Positions 1 through 10,041 of a stretch of DNA of 64,000 bases are shown here, one piece after another. The stretch comes from Runella zeae DSM 19591. Lineage in GTDB: Bacteria > Bacteroidota > Bacteroidia > Cytophagales > Spirosomataceae. Position numbers and translations under genes: made by a program. Below the pieces are notes generated by a model. The model worked only from the letters and a program-made list of their open reading frames with translations. It searched no databases and had not been told where the DNA came from. The stretch is taken from contig NZ_AUIF01000033.1 of NCBI RefSeq assembly GCF_000423565.1, positions 78,679 to 142,678 of the forward strand, written 5' to 3'. Each line of letters starts with the position of its first letter. Positions within the stretch are counted from its first letter, which is position 1.

Positions 1-1056
1 CGGCCCAAAAGCATGGTGATCATTGAGAATCCACTCCCTTTGGATATAATCTTTTTTGGTGCCTTTGCCAGGATTCAAACACCCTCGACATGTATTGCTC
101 ACTGAACCGTCGGGGGCAATATAAGAAGTATAACCGCTCAGGCCTTTGACAAACTGAGGCAAATACGCTTTGTCAAGGATGTTTTTTTCAATCGCGATAC
201 CAATACCGTACAGAAGCAACCCACTCCCAGAAGTTTCGATATACGACAAGGGTTCGGTCATCTCTTGATTCCATAGTCCTTCTTGATTTTGGTATTTTAA
301 GACTGCTTCAAAGAAATTTTTGGCGACCCGATTTACTTCTTGCTTTTTGGGATGCGTATCGGGCAAGTCTCTCACCAGCGACGCTAAAGCAAACGCGCCC
401 CAGCCGTTTCCTCTCGACCAATTGTCTTCTGATAAAATTCCCAAACCCGTAAAACCACGTGCCTGACGAAGCAGCCCATTGGTATCTCGCAAAATATCAA
501 ACAAAAGCAATGTTTCTTTCACCGCAATGTCAACATATTCAGGCTTTTGCATGGCCATACCTGCATACAGCATATAAGGCGTTACGGCAAAGGCAATGTC
601 TATAAAAATCTGGTCGAGGCTATCTTTGGCCCAATTGGCCGTCACAATGCCCTCTGAAGAACGCTTTTGGGATTTAAACATTTCGTTGGCTCGTAGCTCC
701 ACTTGCTCTCTGAGCGCATCCGATTTTTTTAAATAATATAAATAAGCTGCTCCACTGCCACCTGCTTTGTAGCTGATAAAACTTCCACGACCGTCTATTT
801 TGCCTGTTTTGAAATCTGCAAATATCCCCAACGCCTGATGCAGGGTTTGAGGGTCTTTTTGAAATACCGCCAATTCGCTCATTCCATGCATCAACAAACT
901 ACCCGGATATAGTCCCAAATCTGTATCAGCTAAGGCTTTTTTGAGCACTAGTTCGGCAATCGCTTCGGTGCCTTTGCTCGGTGATTGAGCATATATTTTG
1001 CCCTGTAAAAGGATAATTACTACCAAAAAAATATACCGATAATTGAATCGTATCAT
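1..1056 (-). CDS. GH88/GH105 unsaturated uronyl hydrolase, partial (C-terminus outside window)
   Basis: Open from an ATG at 1056-1054 to the window edge, 352 codons with no stop, so the C-terminal end is missing. A signal peptide is visible (MIRFNYRY then a hydrophobic run ending YAQS). The body has the six-hairpin (alpha/alpha)6-barrel look of the YteR/GH88 superfamily, including ADWA-like NWAKDS and the hallmark NWSRGNGWGAFAL near residue 210. Family knowledge: these enzymes hydrate and cleave the unsaturated uronic acid left at the non-reducing end of oligosaccharides by polysaccharide lyases. GH105 (rhamnogalacturonan type) fits slightly better than GH88. The next gene starts six bases upstream on the same strand, so it is probably the distal gene of the PUL operon running leftward from 7876. 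Confidence 0.85.
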   Translation of the reverse strand, partial: MIRFNYRYIFLVVIILLQGKIYAQSPSKGTEAIAELVLKKALADTDLGLYPGSLLMHGMSELAVFQKDPQTLHQALGIFADFKTGKIDGRGSFISYKAGGSGAAYLYYLKKSDALREQVELRANEMFKSQKRSSEGIVTANWAKDSLDQIFIDIAFAVTPYMLYAGMAMQKPEYVDIAVKETLLLFDILRDTNGLLRQARGFTGLGILSEDNWSRGNGWGAFALASLVRDLPDTHPKKQEVNRVAKNFFEAVLKYQNQEGLWNQEMTEPLSYIETSGSGLLLYGIGIAIEKNILDKAYLPQFVKGLSGYTSYIAPDGSVSNTCRGCLNPGKGTKKDYIQREWILNDHHAFGP

Positions 1057-1061
1057 GGTGT

Positions 1062-3107
1062 TTATTTTAGAAGTTCGACAACCTCACGCGTGAGTTTTTC
1101 TTTGGCTTTCAGATTCATTTTCTTTTCTCCACGATACCACAAAGCCCACTTTTCCCCTTGCGTTTTCCAAGCTTGTGCTTCTCGAATAGTCTCAAACGAA
1201 AGTAATGCCTCTTGCAAAAGTTGTTTTGTTTGGGCAGGTTGGTGGTGATCTAGGGCAACTTTGGCTTTCATAACATGCTCCAGCCAAGTAGTCAGTGCCA
1301 ACATTATTTTTAGATGGGCTAAAAAGTCGGTTTTAAAAAAGGGAGTCTTCTCTACTTTATGGGCCAATTTTTCAGCGTTGAGTAGGGCGTTTTTTTGTAA
1401 TTCCACTTCTTTAAGCAAATCTTCTCGGCTCAGGTTGCCCGAAGACATATCGCCCAACGACTTTGCCCATTTACTTTCTTCAGACTCTTGTTTTCTTTGT
1501 TTCAAAAGGGCTTGGTACTTGACGGAATCGGTCAGTTGCAGTTTTAAATCATTCAAAACTCTAGCAGCCAACTGATTGGTTTGACCGTCCATCAAAATCG
1601 GGGTTTGGGATTGGGGATTGAGTCGGAAGCTATCAAAATAAGCTTGATAAATTTTCTGAATGTCATTGGCTTGTTGGTGGTAATGTTTCTCAAACCATTG
1701 ACTATTAAATTTTTGTAAATCAAAAGCATTGAAATCCCAGAGCATTTGAGCAGAAGCATCAATCCCCAAACCAAACTCCCGAATATTCGACACATTCAAG
1801 ATACAGTATTCGGTATCTCCTTTTTCTAATGCTTGCCGCAGCACACGCTCGGTTTGAGCAGGCGACACAATCGGCACCAAATGAGGCCCCGAACCCCACA
1901 ATTGATGATGATAGTATACCCCATATTTGTGCGTAGCAACTCGTTTGGTTTCAAAAAAATCGGTTTGCCAACGCCATCCAGGAGAATTATCAGAAAAAAC
2001 AATGGTTACGTTTTCGGGTATTTGAAGATGACCTGCTTGGTTCAGGGTGGAGCCTTCTGCCCATAAGGTAGTAGTGACTGGCGGATTAGGTCTTTTGTCT
2101 ACTTCTTTGATCAATTGGCGTTGAAAAGCCATCGCTTCCGAAATCAGCCTACCGCGCTCGGCGTCGGTTTGAGGGGTAGTGGGGTCGGCCATCCACATGG
2201 GTCGGTCGGCAATGCCTCTCAAACCTACTTGCCAAACGACATTAGGGATTTTTGCCCATTCTTGGGCGTACAATCGCCACACTTCTTTTACTTTTTCGGG
2301 GTTTGAATAGTAAGAAAACAAAGGCTTGTTTCCTTCTTTTTCTTTCCAATAATTAAAGTACGTAAAAGCACTCACTCCCATTGGCTCCACGTGGTGCATC
2401 GATACATACATTCCTCTTTTGGTAGCTTCTTTCACCAAAGCAGCTTCTGCGGGATTACGAATGTCAATGAAGCTTGCCGGAATAATCAAATTGAACCTTT
2501 TTCGCAACGCCGTTTCGCAGACTTTTTTCATGATTTGTGGCGAAACTACTTCTTGATAATAGGGATAATCTATGTTTCTTTTTCCACCCGAATCATACCA
2601 TTCCGTAAGCAAATCCTCATCATTGATAAACCATCCACGATAGTTGAAAGTAGGCTTTGGCGACTGATATTCAACTTTTTCCCAAACCAAAGTTGTTTTT
2701 TTTGTGGGTTCATTATCATTCCAAAAATACATGGGGTCTACACCCAAATAGTGTTCAGTAAAATGATATATCCCAAACACCGTTCCTAAATCACTTTCGC
2801 CCGTGATAAGAAGGTTTCCGTTCTGGTTTTTGAGACGGTAAACTTCGCTGTTTTTGGGCGTGGTCTGAATCAAAATAGCACTGCCTTTAGCAGGTTTTTG
2901 GGAGGTGATTTTAATGGTTTTACCCGTGATTTTTTGAATATCACTTACCAAATCTTCCACCGCTATCCGAACTGCTTCAGATTCGGTTTTTGGTAATACA
3001 ATCACCGCTTGCATATGTAGACCGACCAACTCAAAACCTTTTTCTTTTTGACTTAGGCAAGGCAAAAAGAAGAGTGAAAATAAGATGACAAATAGACCCA
3101 ATTTCAT
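1062..3107 (-). CDS. GH115-like alpha-glucuronidase, secreted
   Basis: 681 residues with signal peptide (MKLGLFVILFSLFFLPCLSQ). The N-terminal third has the GH115 pattern: TVFGIYHFTEHYLGVDPMYFW near residues 108-128, then YRGWFINDED, where the family begins its TIM barrel. Further on come NVVWQVGLRG, then YYHHQLWGSGPH followed by CILNVSNIREF, matching the GH115 core. Characterised GH115 enzymes remove (4-O-methyl-)glucuronic acid from xylan and are usually 800-1000 residues with a C-terminal beta-sandwich. This protein stops after a helical region (about 530-681) and seems to lack that domain, so a divergent subfamily is possible. It lies between susD and the GH88/105 gene in one leftward operon. 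The family call is by motif and order only. Confidence 0.7.
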   Translation of the reverse strand: MKLGLFVILFSLFFLPCLSQKEKGFELVGLHMQAVIVLPKTESEAVRIAVEDLVSDIQKITGKTIKITSQKPAKGSAILIQTTPKNSEVYRLKNQNGNLLITGESDLGTVFGIYHFTEHYLGVDPMYFWNDNEPTKKTTLVWEKVEYQSPKPTFNYRGWFINDEDLLTEWYDSGGKRNIDYPYYQEVVSPQIMKKVCETALRKRFNLIIPASFIDIRNPAEAALVKEATKRGMYVSMHHVEPMGVSAFTYFNYWKEKEGNKPLFSYYSNPEKVKEVWRLYAQEWAKIPNVVWQVGLRGIADRPMWMADPTTPQTDAERGRLISEAMAFQRQLIKEVDKRPNPPVTTTLWAEGSTLNQAGHLQIPENVTIVFSDNSPGWRWQTDFFETKRVATHKYGVYYHHQLWGSGPHLVPIVSPAQTERVLRQALEKGDTEYCILNVSNIREFGLGIDASAQMLWDFNAFDLQKFNSQWFEKHYHQQANDIQKIYQAYFDSFRLNPQSQTPILMDGQTNQLAARVLNDLKLQLTDSVKYQALLKQRKQESEESKWAKSLGDMSSGNLSREDLLKEVELQKNALLNAEKLAHKVEKTPFFKTDFLAHLKIMLALTTWLEHVMKAKVALDHHQPAQTKQLLQEALLSFETIREAQAWKTQGEKWALWYRGEKKMNLKAKEKLTREVVELLK

Positions 3108-3134
3108 GAAAGAAAAGTGTTAAAATAGAGTATT

Positions 3135-4838
3135 TTAGTACCCCGGATTCTGCTCTAGTTTACCGTCTTTGTTAGCTTCAATTTCGGAAAAAGGAATCGG
3201 AAATAAAGCATGAAAATCTTGAATATTGCTTTTGTTGAGCGGGTTGTATTTCCGAACCCTCTCCACCAATTTACCCATTCGAGAAAGCGTAACCCGACGA
3301 TCTTCTTCAAATACTAACTCTCGGGCTCTTTCATCCAAAATATAGTCGAGGGTTACTTCGGCGGGTGTGACGGGAGTCGCTTTGGCTCTATTTCGGACTA
3401 CGTTCAAATCATCGGCTGCTTTTTGGGTATCTCCCTTTAAAAGATAAGCTTCGGCCCGCAAAAAATAAGTCTCCGGCAAGCGAATCATGTACATATCACG
3501 GTAGGTTGCGCCCGCCGTGGTTTTGAGTGTAAGTTTGGCAGCATCTTGCATCAGTCCGGCAGGATGTTGACCGGGAGTAGTCACTTTAGAAGGATAAGGA
3601 TACCATCTCCAGCCTTGTGCGAGCCAGTTGTTGGCGGGAAAATCAATCAAGCTTTTTCCAAAGTATTTGGTTGATGCAGGGTTGGTGTAAATAAAATCCC
3701 GTACAATATTATACGAAGAGGTTCGGATATCGGTCGATGTGACTTTTCGATTGTCTTTTTTAGGATCCAAACCCCAGATTTCGTACGTCCAATAGTCGGT
3801 AGGTTGAACAAAAGCCACCCCTCGGCCCCCGCTATTGAGGGTCGATGCCGATAGATTATCGAGCAAAGCGGGTCTTCCATCGGGGTCAACAATCGAAAAT
3901 ACCGCTGGTGATACCACACGTTCGAGGTTATTTAAAGCTCCTCCCGTCGAAGCAAGGCCACCTCCTATCACATCTAATTCGTATTGTATTACCCAAATAG
4001 ATTCCGTATTGCCTGCTTTGCGGTTTTGGTTTCCTACCCGAAACAAATCATAGAAAACATCGCCGGGCTGGGTTCTTAAACTTCCAAATCGTTCAGTCAT
4101 AAGCTTGAGGCCCGAATTTTGAATCACTTCGGTAGCCGCTGCAATGGCCTTGTCGTAGTCTTTGAGGGTGATATAGGTTTCAGCTAATAAGTGATTGGCG
4201 ACGGCTTTGTTGAGTTTGCCATCTTGGGCGGCAGTGAGGGCGGGTAGATTGGCCGCAGCGTCGGTAGCATCCTGGATGATTTGCTTAAAAATCTCCTCTT
4301 TAGGCGCTCTGGTAAAATCACTTTTCGGCGATGATGCTTCTTCCGTAATCAAAGGTACAGCTCCGTATAGATAAACGAGCTGTTTGTAGGCCCAAGCTCG
4401 AAACAACTTTGCCTCCGCCGCAATCACCTTTTGACGAGCCTCGCTGATGCTTGATTGTGGCAATCTCGAAATAATCGTATTGGCATTAGAAATGATTTTA
4501 TACCAGCTCGTCCAATGGTACCTTGGGATATTTCCTTGGGGTGTAATCGACGCAGCATAATTACCAATACGAGTCCCTGCTTCCAAGCGAGCATTGAAAG
4601 CGATATCGGTTCCTAATACTTCCGAGTAAAAGTCAGCTCCTGCATTGACACTATGAATTGCTCGGACTTTAGCATACAAGTCTGTAAGCGCCGCACTGAA
4701 ATTAGACTCTGTAATAAATGAGTTTTCGGGGCTATAAAAATCCTTGGGAATTTCTTTCAAAAAGGTTTCTTCGTTGCAGCCAACATTTACTATCATGGCC
4801 CCTGCCAAAAGACACGTTTTTATGATTTTGGATGTCAT
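3135..4838 (-). CDS. SusD/RagB family glycan-binding lipoprotein
   Basis: 567 residues. A lipoprotein signal ends NVGC with the lipidated cysteine at position 21. The SusD fold is shown by the N-terminal YAKVRAIHSVN region, the helical WTSWYKIISNANTII segment, AEAKLFRAWAYKQLVYLYGAVPLI (TPR-like helices), a C-terminal LRAEAYLLKGD, and RARELVFEEDRR, and it ends in the typical QNPGY. SusD proteins sit on the outer membrane as a lid over a SusC transporter and capture oligosaccharides. The partner SusC starts 24 bases upstream on the same strand, as usual. Substrate cannot be read from the sequence; its operon with GH115-like and GH88/105 enzymes suggests a uronic-acid-bearing glycan. Confidence 0.93.
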   Translation of the reverse strand: MTSKIIKTCLLAGAMIVNVGCNEETFLKEIPKDFYSPENSFITESNFSAALTDLYAKVRAIHSVNAGADFYSEVLGTDIAFNARLEAGTRIGNYAASITPQGNIPRYHWTSWYKIISNANTIISRLPQSSISEARQKVIAAEAKLFRAWAYKQLVYLYGAVPLITEEASSPKSDFTRAPKEEIFKQIIQDATDAAANLPALTAAQDGKLNKAVANHLLAETYITLKDYDKAIAAATEVIQNSGLKLMTERFGSLRTQPGDVFYDLFRVGNQNRKAGNTESIWVIQYELDVIGGGLASTGGALNNLERVVSPAVFSIVDPDGRPALLDNLSASTLNSGGRGVAFVQPTDYWTYEIWGLDPKKDNRKVTSTDIRTSSYNIVRDFIYTNPASTKYFGKSLIDFPANNWLAQGWRWYPYPSKVTTPGQHPAGLMQDAAKLTLKTTAGATYRDMYMIRLPETYFLRAEAYLLKGDTQKAADDLNVVRNRAKATPVTPAEVTLDYILDERARELVFEEDRRVTLSRMGKLVERVRKYNPLNKSNIQDFHALFPIPFSEIEANKDGKLEQNPGY

Positions 4839-4861
4839 GGTATTCAGTAGGTAAGGGTTAT

Positions 4862-7800
4862 TTAAAAAGAAAAATCAAGTCCAACACTGTAAGATTGCAT
4901 CACCGGGAAAGGCTGCTGAGAAGATACTCCTTGACCTGTTTCAGGATCCCAACCCTCCCATTTCGTAAGCGTAATTGGATTTTTGGCACTTACAAAGAGC
5001 TTTACACTTTGTGCATTTAGTTTTTTTAACCAATTGCTCCCTACGGTATATGACAATGAGACATCCTGTAGTCTGACGAAATTTCGTTGGAAATAAGCCC
5101 TTGCGGCGGTTACGGGAGTACCTACCCACGGATTGGCATATTTGGCGTCAGGATTGCGGGGCGACCAATAATCGGCAAAATTGAACATATTGGAATTGGT
5201 CGCATTTCCTTTGGTATTGTTATAACCTGTGAGATGATTGGCGGCCAAATACCCATTTTTTCCTCCTTGAATGGAATTGATGAAAATCCTAAGCGTAAAC
5301 TGCTTGTAGGAAAGTGTATTTTGGATTCCAAATAAGTAAGCCGGTTCGGTTTGGCCCAAAATCACGCGGTCGTCGGCAGCGGTGATTTTAGCGTCATTGT
5401 TTTGGTCTTTTATTTTATAACTTCCCGCTTCAAATCCCACTAATTTTTCATCATTCAAACCATATACTCCTTGGGTTTCATAATTGTAAATCGTACCAAT
5501 AGGACGGCCAATAAACAAACCACTCGCTACTAGGTCATCTTCTTTGCCGTCGTTGTTAAGGTCTTCCCCCAACAATCTCACGACTTTGTTTTTATTGCGT
5601 GTGAAATTGACCGTTACATCCCAAGTTAAGTCTTTGGTTTTCACAGGCACACCATGCAGCATAAACTCAAATCCACTATTGTTTAACTCGCCAATATTGG
5701 TCAATACACTAGCAAATCCTGAGGTCTGAGGCAGTATTTTAGACCATAGCAAATCGTTGGTAGTGGAGTTGTAATATTCGACATTACCGTCAATTCGGCT
5801 ATTGAAAACCGTAAAATCGGCACCGATATTAATCCCTCTGGTACGCTCCCACCGCAAATCTTTGTTGGCCAATGTACTCACTGAGCGCCCGATAAAAGTG
5901 CCACTACCATCCCCAAACACATACTTTGAAGCATCCTCTGCTACTACCCGCGCCAAAGAGCTATAGCGGGCTACTTTATTGCCATTTTCGCCATAACTTC
6001 CTCTTATTTTTAGGAAGTCAACAAAAGGCACTTTGAAGAAACTTTCTTCCGAAATCACCCACCCAAAACCCAAAGAAGGAAAAATACCCGTCTTGTTGTT
6101 TTCGGCAAATCCACTAAAACCATCGCGACGTACGGTAGCTTTCAATAAATATTTGCTGCCGTAGTTGTAAGCTACGCTTCCCATTTGATAAAGCAAGGCC
6201 TCGTCCCAGGCTTCTGAGTCAATCTTCTGGATTTCGGCTAAGGCCAAGTTGTTATAGGAAAGATTCAAATCCGAAAAGCCCGTGCCCGTGGCGCTAGTGC
6301 GATTGTAAATGGCGGTATTATATCCATACACCGCTGTGGCATTGATGTTATGCTTGCCAAAAGTCTTGGTATAATTGAAGATATTGTCGAGCGTTTGCTC
6401 ATACTGAGTGGCATCATTTTTAAAAGCTTCTCCCGTCCGACCTGCATTGTAAGGATTGGAAGAATACGTTTTAAAATACTTGAGGTTATGACCAAAGTTG
6501 ATGCGGTAGCTAAACCCTGGCAAACTCGGAATGCGGAAGATACTGTAAAAATTGCCAACCAAACGACTTTGCGCTTCGTAATTATCTGACAGTGAAGCCA
6601 AAAAAGGATTGACATTCACATCTCCCATGGGATTGATAACATACTCGCCGTTGTCGTTGGTGGGTTTGACTAGTGGGCTTGTGGTGATGATATTGTTCAT
6701 GCTAGGCGAATCTCCCGAAAAATCAGTAAACGAGCCCGAAGTATTGACACCTAGCGTCAGCCATTTTGTAACCTCTGTATCCAAATTGAGACGGATGGTA
6801 TAGCGTTTGTAGTCATCATTTTTGATGTAACCTTTCTCTCCTGTATAGCCTGCTGATAAGAAATAAGTCGTCGTATTAGAACCTCCAGATACCCCAATCG
6901 AATGATTGTTGAGCAAAGAAGGTTGAGTGAGAGCGCCAAACCAATCAAAGTTGTTATCGGTAGTAGAACCAGCCATATTGGGCGGCAAAAAATCCGAATT
7001 GGCAAAAGTCCAAGCTGGATTTGGGTCGGTGTAACCCGATGCTGCCGTGTAAGCATTCCGATATTCAATGTCGCGCGCTTTCTGTAAAAACTCTTCCCGA
7101 TTCAATAGTCTTGCTTTTACCGTTGGCGAAGACACTGCATAACTACCCGAATATGAAATGGTTGTTTTTTGGGCAGTGCGCCCTGTTTTGGTCGTTACCA
7201 ATACTACACCATTGGCGGCTTGTGAGCCATATACTGCTTTACTGCTTGGATCTTTGAGTACATCCACACTTGCCACATCCGCTGGATTGATGTCCGAAAG
7301 GCGACCACTAAAAATGATTCCATCCACGATAATCAAAGGAGAAGTGTTGCCATTGAGCGTAGAGGTACCTCTAATATTAATGGATGCCTCTTGTCCTGGG
7401 CGATTGGTCTGACTGATGGTTAATCCTGGTAAAGCACCTTTTAGAGATTGCAAAATACTTACATTCGGAGCTTCTCTAAAAGCTTCTAAGTTGGCCGAGG
7501 CAATCGCTCCTGTCAAGTCTTTTTTCTTCTGTGTGCCATACCCAACCACTACCACTTCGTTGAGTAAACGATTGTCGGTTTTCATCGTAATTGAAAGCGA
7601 CGTTTGGCCATTTACGGGGATTTCTTGAGAGGTATATCCCACAAACGAAATCACCAATACGGGATTGGTACCAGTAGTTTTCACCGAAAACAATCCATTG
7701 GCATCGGTAGAGCTTCCATTGGTAGTACCCTTTTCAACCACGTTTACACCCGGTAATTCTTGCCCATTTTCATCGACAATTTTACCCTTAATACTCTGCC

Positions 7801-7876
7801 CAACTGCCGTACCAACCCACAGCATAAGGATTGCAAAGAGCCATTGAGTTTTCTTAATCATAAAGGTTATTTTCAT
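4862..7876 (-). CDS. SusC/RagA TonB-dependent outer-membrane transporter
   Basis: 1004 residues, complete. After a signal peptide (ATG at 7876; the ATG at 7861 gives MIKKTQWLF and a more ordinary signal sequence) comes a carboxypeptidase-D regulatory-like domain (about 28-105, GKIVDENGQELPGVNVVEKGT and ISFVGYTSQE). The plug follows with the SusC box EVVVVGYGTQKKKDLTGAI near 107-125, then a 22-strand barrel ending in SVGLDFSF. There is no STN domain, in contrast to the other two SusC genes here, so it is not expected to signal through a FecR/sigma pair, and none is adjacent. It heads a leftward operon with susD, GH115-like and GH88/105 genes, and is divergent from kduD. It imports oligosaccharides with TonB energy. 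Confidence 0.95.
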   Translation of the reverse strand: MKITFMIKKTQWLFAILMLWVGTAVGQSIKGKIVDENGQELPGVNVVEKGTTNGSSTDANGLFSVKTTGTNPVLVISFVGYTSQEIPVNGQTSLSITMKTDNRLLNEVVVVGYGTQKKKDLTGAIASANLEAFREAPNVSILQSLKGALPGLTISQTNRPGQEASINIRGTSTLNGNTSPLIIVDGIIFSGRLSDINPADVASVDVLKDPSSKAVYGSQAANGVVLVTTKTGRTAQKTTISYSGSYAVSSPTVKARLLNREEFLQKARDIEYRNAYTAASGYTDPNPAWTFANSDFLPPNMAGSTTDNNFDWFGALTQPSLLNNHSIGVSGGSNTTTYFLSAGYTGEKGYIKNDDYKRYTIRLNLDTEVTKWLTLGVNTSGSFTDFSGDSPSMNNIITTSPLVKPTNDNGEYVINPMGDVNVNPFLASLSDNYEAQSRLVGNFYSIFRIPSLPGFSYRINFGHNLKYFKTYSSNPYNAGRTGEAFKNDATQYEQTLDNIFNYTKTFGKHNINATAVYGYNTAIYNRTSATGTGFSDLNLSYNNLALAEIQKIDSEAWDEALLYQMGSVAYNYGSKYLLKATVRRDGFSGFAENNKTGIFPSLGFGWVISEESFFKVPFVDFLKIRGSYGENGNKVARYSSLARVVAEDASKYVFGDGSGTFIGRSVSTLANKDLRWERTRGINIGADFTVFNSRIDGNVEYYNSTTNDLLWSKILPQTSGFASVLTNIGELNNSGFEFMLHGVPVKTKDLTWDVTVNFTRNKNKVVRLLGEDLNNDGKEDDLVASGLFIGRPIGTIYNYETQGVYGLNDEKLVGFEAGSYKIKDQNNDAKITAADDRVILGQTEPAYLFGIQNTLSYKQFTLRIFINSIQGGKNGYLAANHLTGYNNTKGNATNSNMFNFADYWSPRNPDAKYANPWVGTPVTAARAYFQRNFVRLQDVSLSYTVGSNWLKKLNAQSVKLFVSAKNPITLTKWEGWDPETGQGVSSQQPFPVMQSYSVGLDFSF

Positions 7877-8163
7877 TGGTTTAGAAATTATACTTTATCA
7901 TTGATATATTTTACTATCACAATGCAATATTATTTGATTATTGATAAGATGTCAATATTTTTGTCAAAATATATTTTTTAATTGTAATTTATTAAGAATA
8001 CGTACTTGAAATTGTACAATATACATATTAACTATTAATTAAAAATCACCTTTTCAACTCCAAAAAGTTACAAAACATGATTTTTCGTCTATTCCTCAAA
8101 AGAAAAATAGCAATCGGCACTTACTCTAAAAAAATTAAATTTTTACTCTAACAATAATCAACT
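7877..8163. promoter_or_regulatory. Divergent promoter region between susC and kduD
   Basis: A 287-base, very A+T-rich spacer between the leftward PUL operon and rightward kduD. Both must be driven from here. No clean TAnnTTTG box stands out on either strand, and I see no long palindrome, only short ones such as TTGTACAA near 8014. It is a natural place for the IclR-type regulator encoded at 9229 to bind, but that is inference from position only. Confidence 0.45.
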
Positions 8164-8934
8164 ATGATTGTAAACCAACTTTTTGACTTATCGGGCAAAA
8201 CGGCTCTTGTCACCGGATGCAAACGAGGTATTGGCAAAGCGATGGCGACTGCTTTGGCAGAGGCAGGTGCAGACATCATCGGGGTGTCGGCCTCTCTGGA
8301 ACTAACCAATAGTGAAGTAGAAAAAGAAGTGCGTGCCTTAGGAAGAAACTTCAAAGCTTATCAATGCGATTTTGCCAACCGCACCGACTTGTATCGTTTT
8401 ATAGCCGAAGTCAAATCTGATTTTCCTTACATTGATATTCTTATCAACAACGCCGGGACAATTTTGCGTACTCCCGCCGAAAATCACTCTGATGATTATT
8501 GGGACAAAGTCATCGAAACTAATCTCAATGCGCAGTTTGTGTTGAGTCGGGAAATCGGGAAAGAAATGGTAGCCCGCAAAGCGGGGAAAATCATCTTTAC
8601 GGCCTCCTTGCTTACGTTTCAAGGTGGCATCACGGTGCCGGGCTACGCCGCAAGCAAAGGCGCGATTGGGAGTTTGGTGAAAGCGCTTGCCAACGAATGG
8701 GCAAGCAAAGGTGTGAATGTCAACGCCATTGCACCAGGCTACATTGCCACCGACAATACCGACGCATTACGCAAAGATGCTGACCGAAGTGCCTCAATTT
8801 TGGCTCGTATTCCTGCTGGGCGCTGGGGTACCCCCGAAGATTTTAAGGGAATTACAGTATTTCTAGCCTCCGAAGCGGCCAATTATGTCCACGGTAGTAT
8901 CATAACCGTAGACGGAGGCTGGATGGGTCGCTGA
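8164..8934 (+). CDS. kduD: 2-dehydro-3-deoxy-D-gluconate 5-dehydrogenase (KduD), SDR family
   Basis: 256 residues, the normal KduD length. Classical short-chain dehydrogenase: nucleotide-binding TGCKRGIG at 17-24, NNAG at 95-98, catalytic Ser148, Tyr161 and Lys165 (YAASK). KduD-specific stretches include TGC at the start of the glycine motif, NVNAIAPGYIATDNT, RIPAGRWGTPEDFKG and the terminal VDGGWMGR. Known role: reduces 2,5-diketo-3-deoxygluconate to 2-keto-3-deoxygluconate in the catabolism of unsaturated uronates from pectin-type polymers, in the cytoplasm. No kduI is present in the window. It is divergent from the PUL at 1-7876, whose GH88/105 enzyme would generate the upstream metabolite, and is followed by an IclR-type regulator. 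Confidence 0.88.
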   Translation: MIVNQLFDLSGKTALVTGCKRGIGKAMATALAEAGADIIGVSASLELTNSEVEKEVRALGRNFKAYQCDFANRTDLYRFIAEVKSDFPYIDILINNAGTILRTPAENHSDDYWDKVIETNLNAQFVLSREIGKEMVARKAGKIIFTASLLTFQGGITVPGYAASKGAIGSLVKALANEWASKGVNVNAIAPGYIATDNTDALRKDADRSASILARIPAGRWGTPEDFKGITVFLASEAANYVHGSIITVDGGWMGR

Positions 8935-8969
8935 TTCCTTTATCAGTCAAAACAGTAGTTCAAACAATC

Positions 8970-9005
8970 GTTTTGGCTGCAAATAGTTGTCTTTGCAGCC
9001 AAAAC
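8970..9005 (+). terminator. 14-bp perfect hairpin after kduD
   Basis: Arms 8970-8983 (GTTTTGGCTGCAAA) and 8992-9005 are perfect inverted repeats with an 8-base loop, 36 bases after the kduD stop. No U-run follows, so it may be a Rho-dependent or processing hairpin rather than a classical intrinsic terminator. Confidence 0.6.
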
Positions 9006-9228
9006 TTCAATGCCAAACGATACAAAGCAAGCTTCGTTTATATCGTAAGGGTTTGTCAACGCTGGTTGTTTTAAGCCGTTGCATAAAATTTTTGCGTACA
9101 TGCACTTTATTAACCTTCTGATTTACAACCAATAACGATTCAAAAACAACTATTAACAACTGCTTTGATTCTTAATTGTGGAATTTTTATCCTAAAATTG
9201 GCCATATTTACTCTCACAATCATCAAGT

Positions 9229-9969
9229 ATGGTACAGGTTATTATCAAAGCATTTGATATTTTAGAAATGGTTGCTCAACGCAACGGCCAAGCAGTTTCG
9301 CTACCCGAAATCGCCGAAGGTCTTCAAATCAACCAAGCAACCACCGCCAATATTATCAAAACCTTGGTAGCCAAAAATTATTTGGAACACATTGGCAAAA
9401 AAAAAGGCTATCGTCTAGGACCGATGGCGTACCAATTGACCAATGAAGTGGCTTATGGACAGGATATTGTGAATGCTGCCAAAGAACCAATGGAGCAACT
9501 CACCGCCAAAATCAATGAGTCTTGTATATTGGGTACACTCCGAAACTACAAAAGATACATCTTACACATGGTCAACAGTAATCAAGACATTCAAGTCAGG
9601 ATTAAGTCTGAGCGCAATGTCTACGAAACCGCCAGCGGGCGGCTACTCCTTGCTTATCTCTCTGAAAAAGAAAGAGAAAGATTTCTAGCTCACAATGGAC
9701 TACCTGATAAAGCACTTTGGGAAGAAGCCTCCACCAAAGAAGGGCTGCTACAAGCCTTAGCCAAAATCAAGGAAGAAGCTCTTGCCATGACTCACTTCAA
9801 ACATACACATTTGGTAGGTTTTGCCATGCCAATCATTGTCAAGGGGCAAGTGATTGCGGGTCTCAGTATTTTTTTACCAGAATATCGGTTTTCAGCTTCC
9901 AAAAAGAAAGAAATTATTCAATCTATGCGCGATACTGTCGCTACGATCAATCGGAAACTCATGGCCTAA
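9229..9969 (+). CDS. IclR-family transcriptional regulator (KdgR-like)
   Basis: 246 residues. The N-terminal winged helix-turn-helix spans about 5-65 (IKAFDILEMVAQ, SLPEIAEGLQINQATTANIIKTLVAKNYLE, GYRLGPMAYQL). The rest is the IclR effector domain, with ASGRLLLAYLSEKER near 130 and a terminal VATINRKL helix. IclR proteins in this context (KdgR type) usually respond to KDG-like uronate intermediates and control pectin or uronate genes. It lies 294 bases after kduD with its own start region. The effector and its targets are inferred from neighbourhood (kduD and the divergent PUL). Confidence 0.85.
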   Translation: MVQVIIKAFDILEMVAQRNGQAVSLPEIAEGLQINQATTANIIKTLVAKNYLEHIGKKKGYRLGPMAYQLTNEVAYGQDIVNAAKEPMEQLTAKINESCILGTLRNYKRYILHMVNSNQDIQVRIKSERNVYETASGRLLLAYLSEKERERFLAHNGLPDKALWEEASTKEGLLQALAKIKEEALAMTHFKHTHLVGFAMPIIVKGQVIAGLSIFLPEYRFSASKKKEIIQSMRDTVATINRKLMA

Positions 9970-10041
9970 ACCATCGCATAAGTTTCGTCTATAACAAAAA
10001 AGAAAAGGTTAGAAAATCTTATAAATCTAACTCATTCAGGT

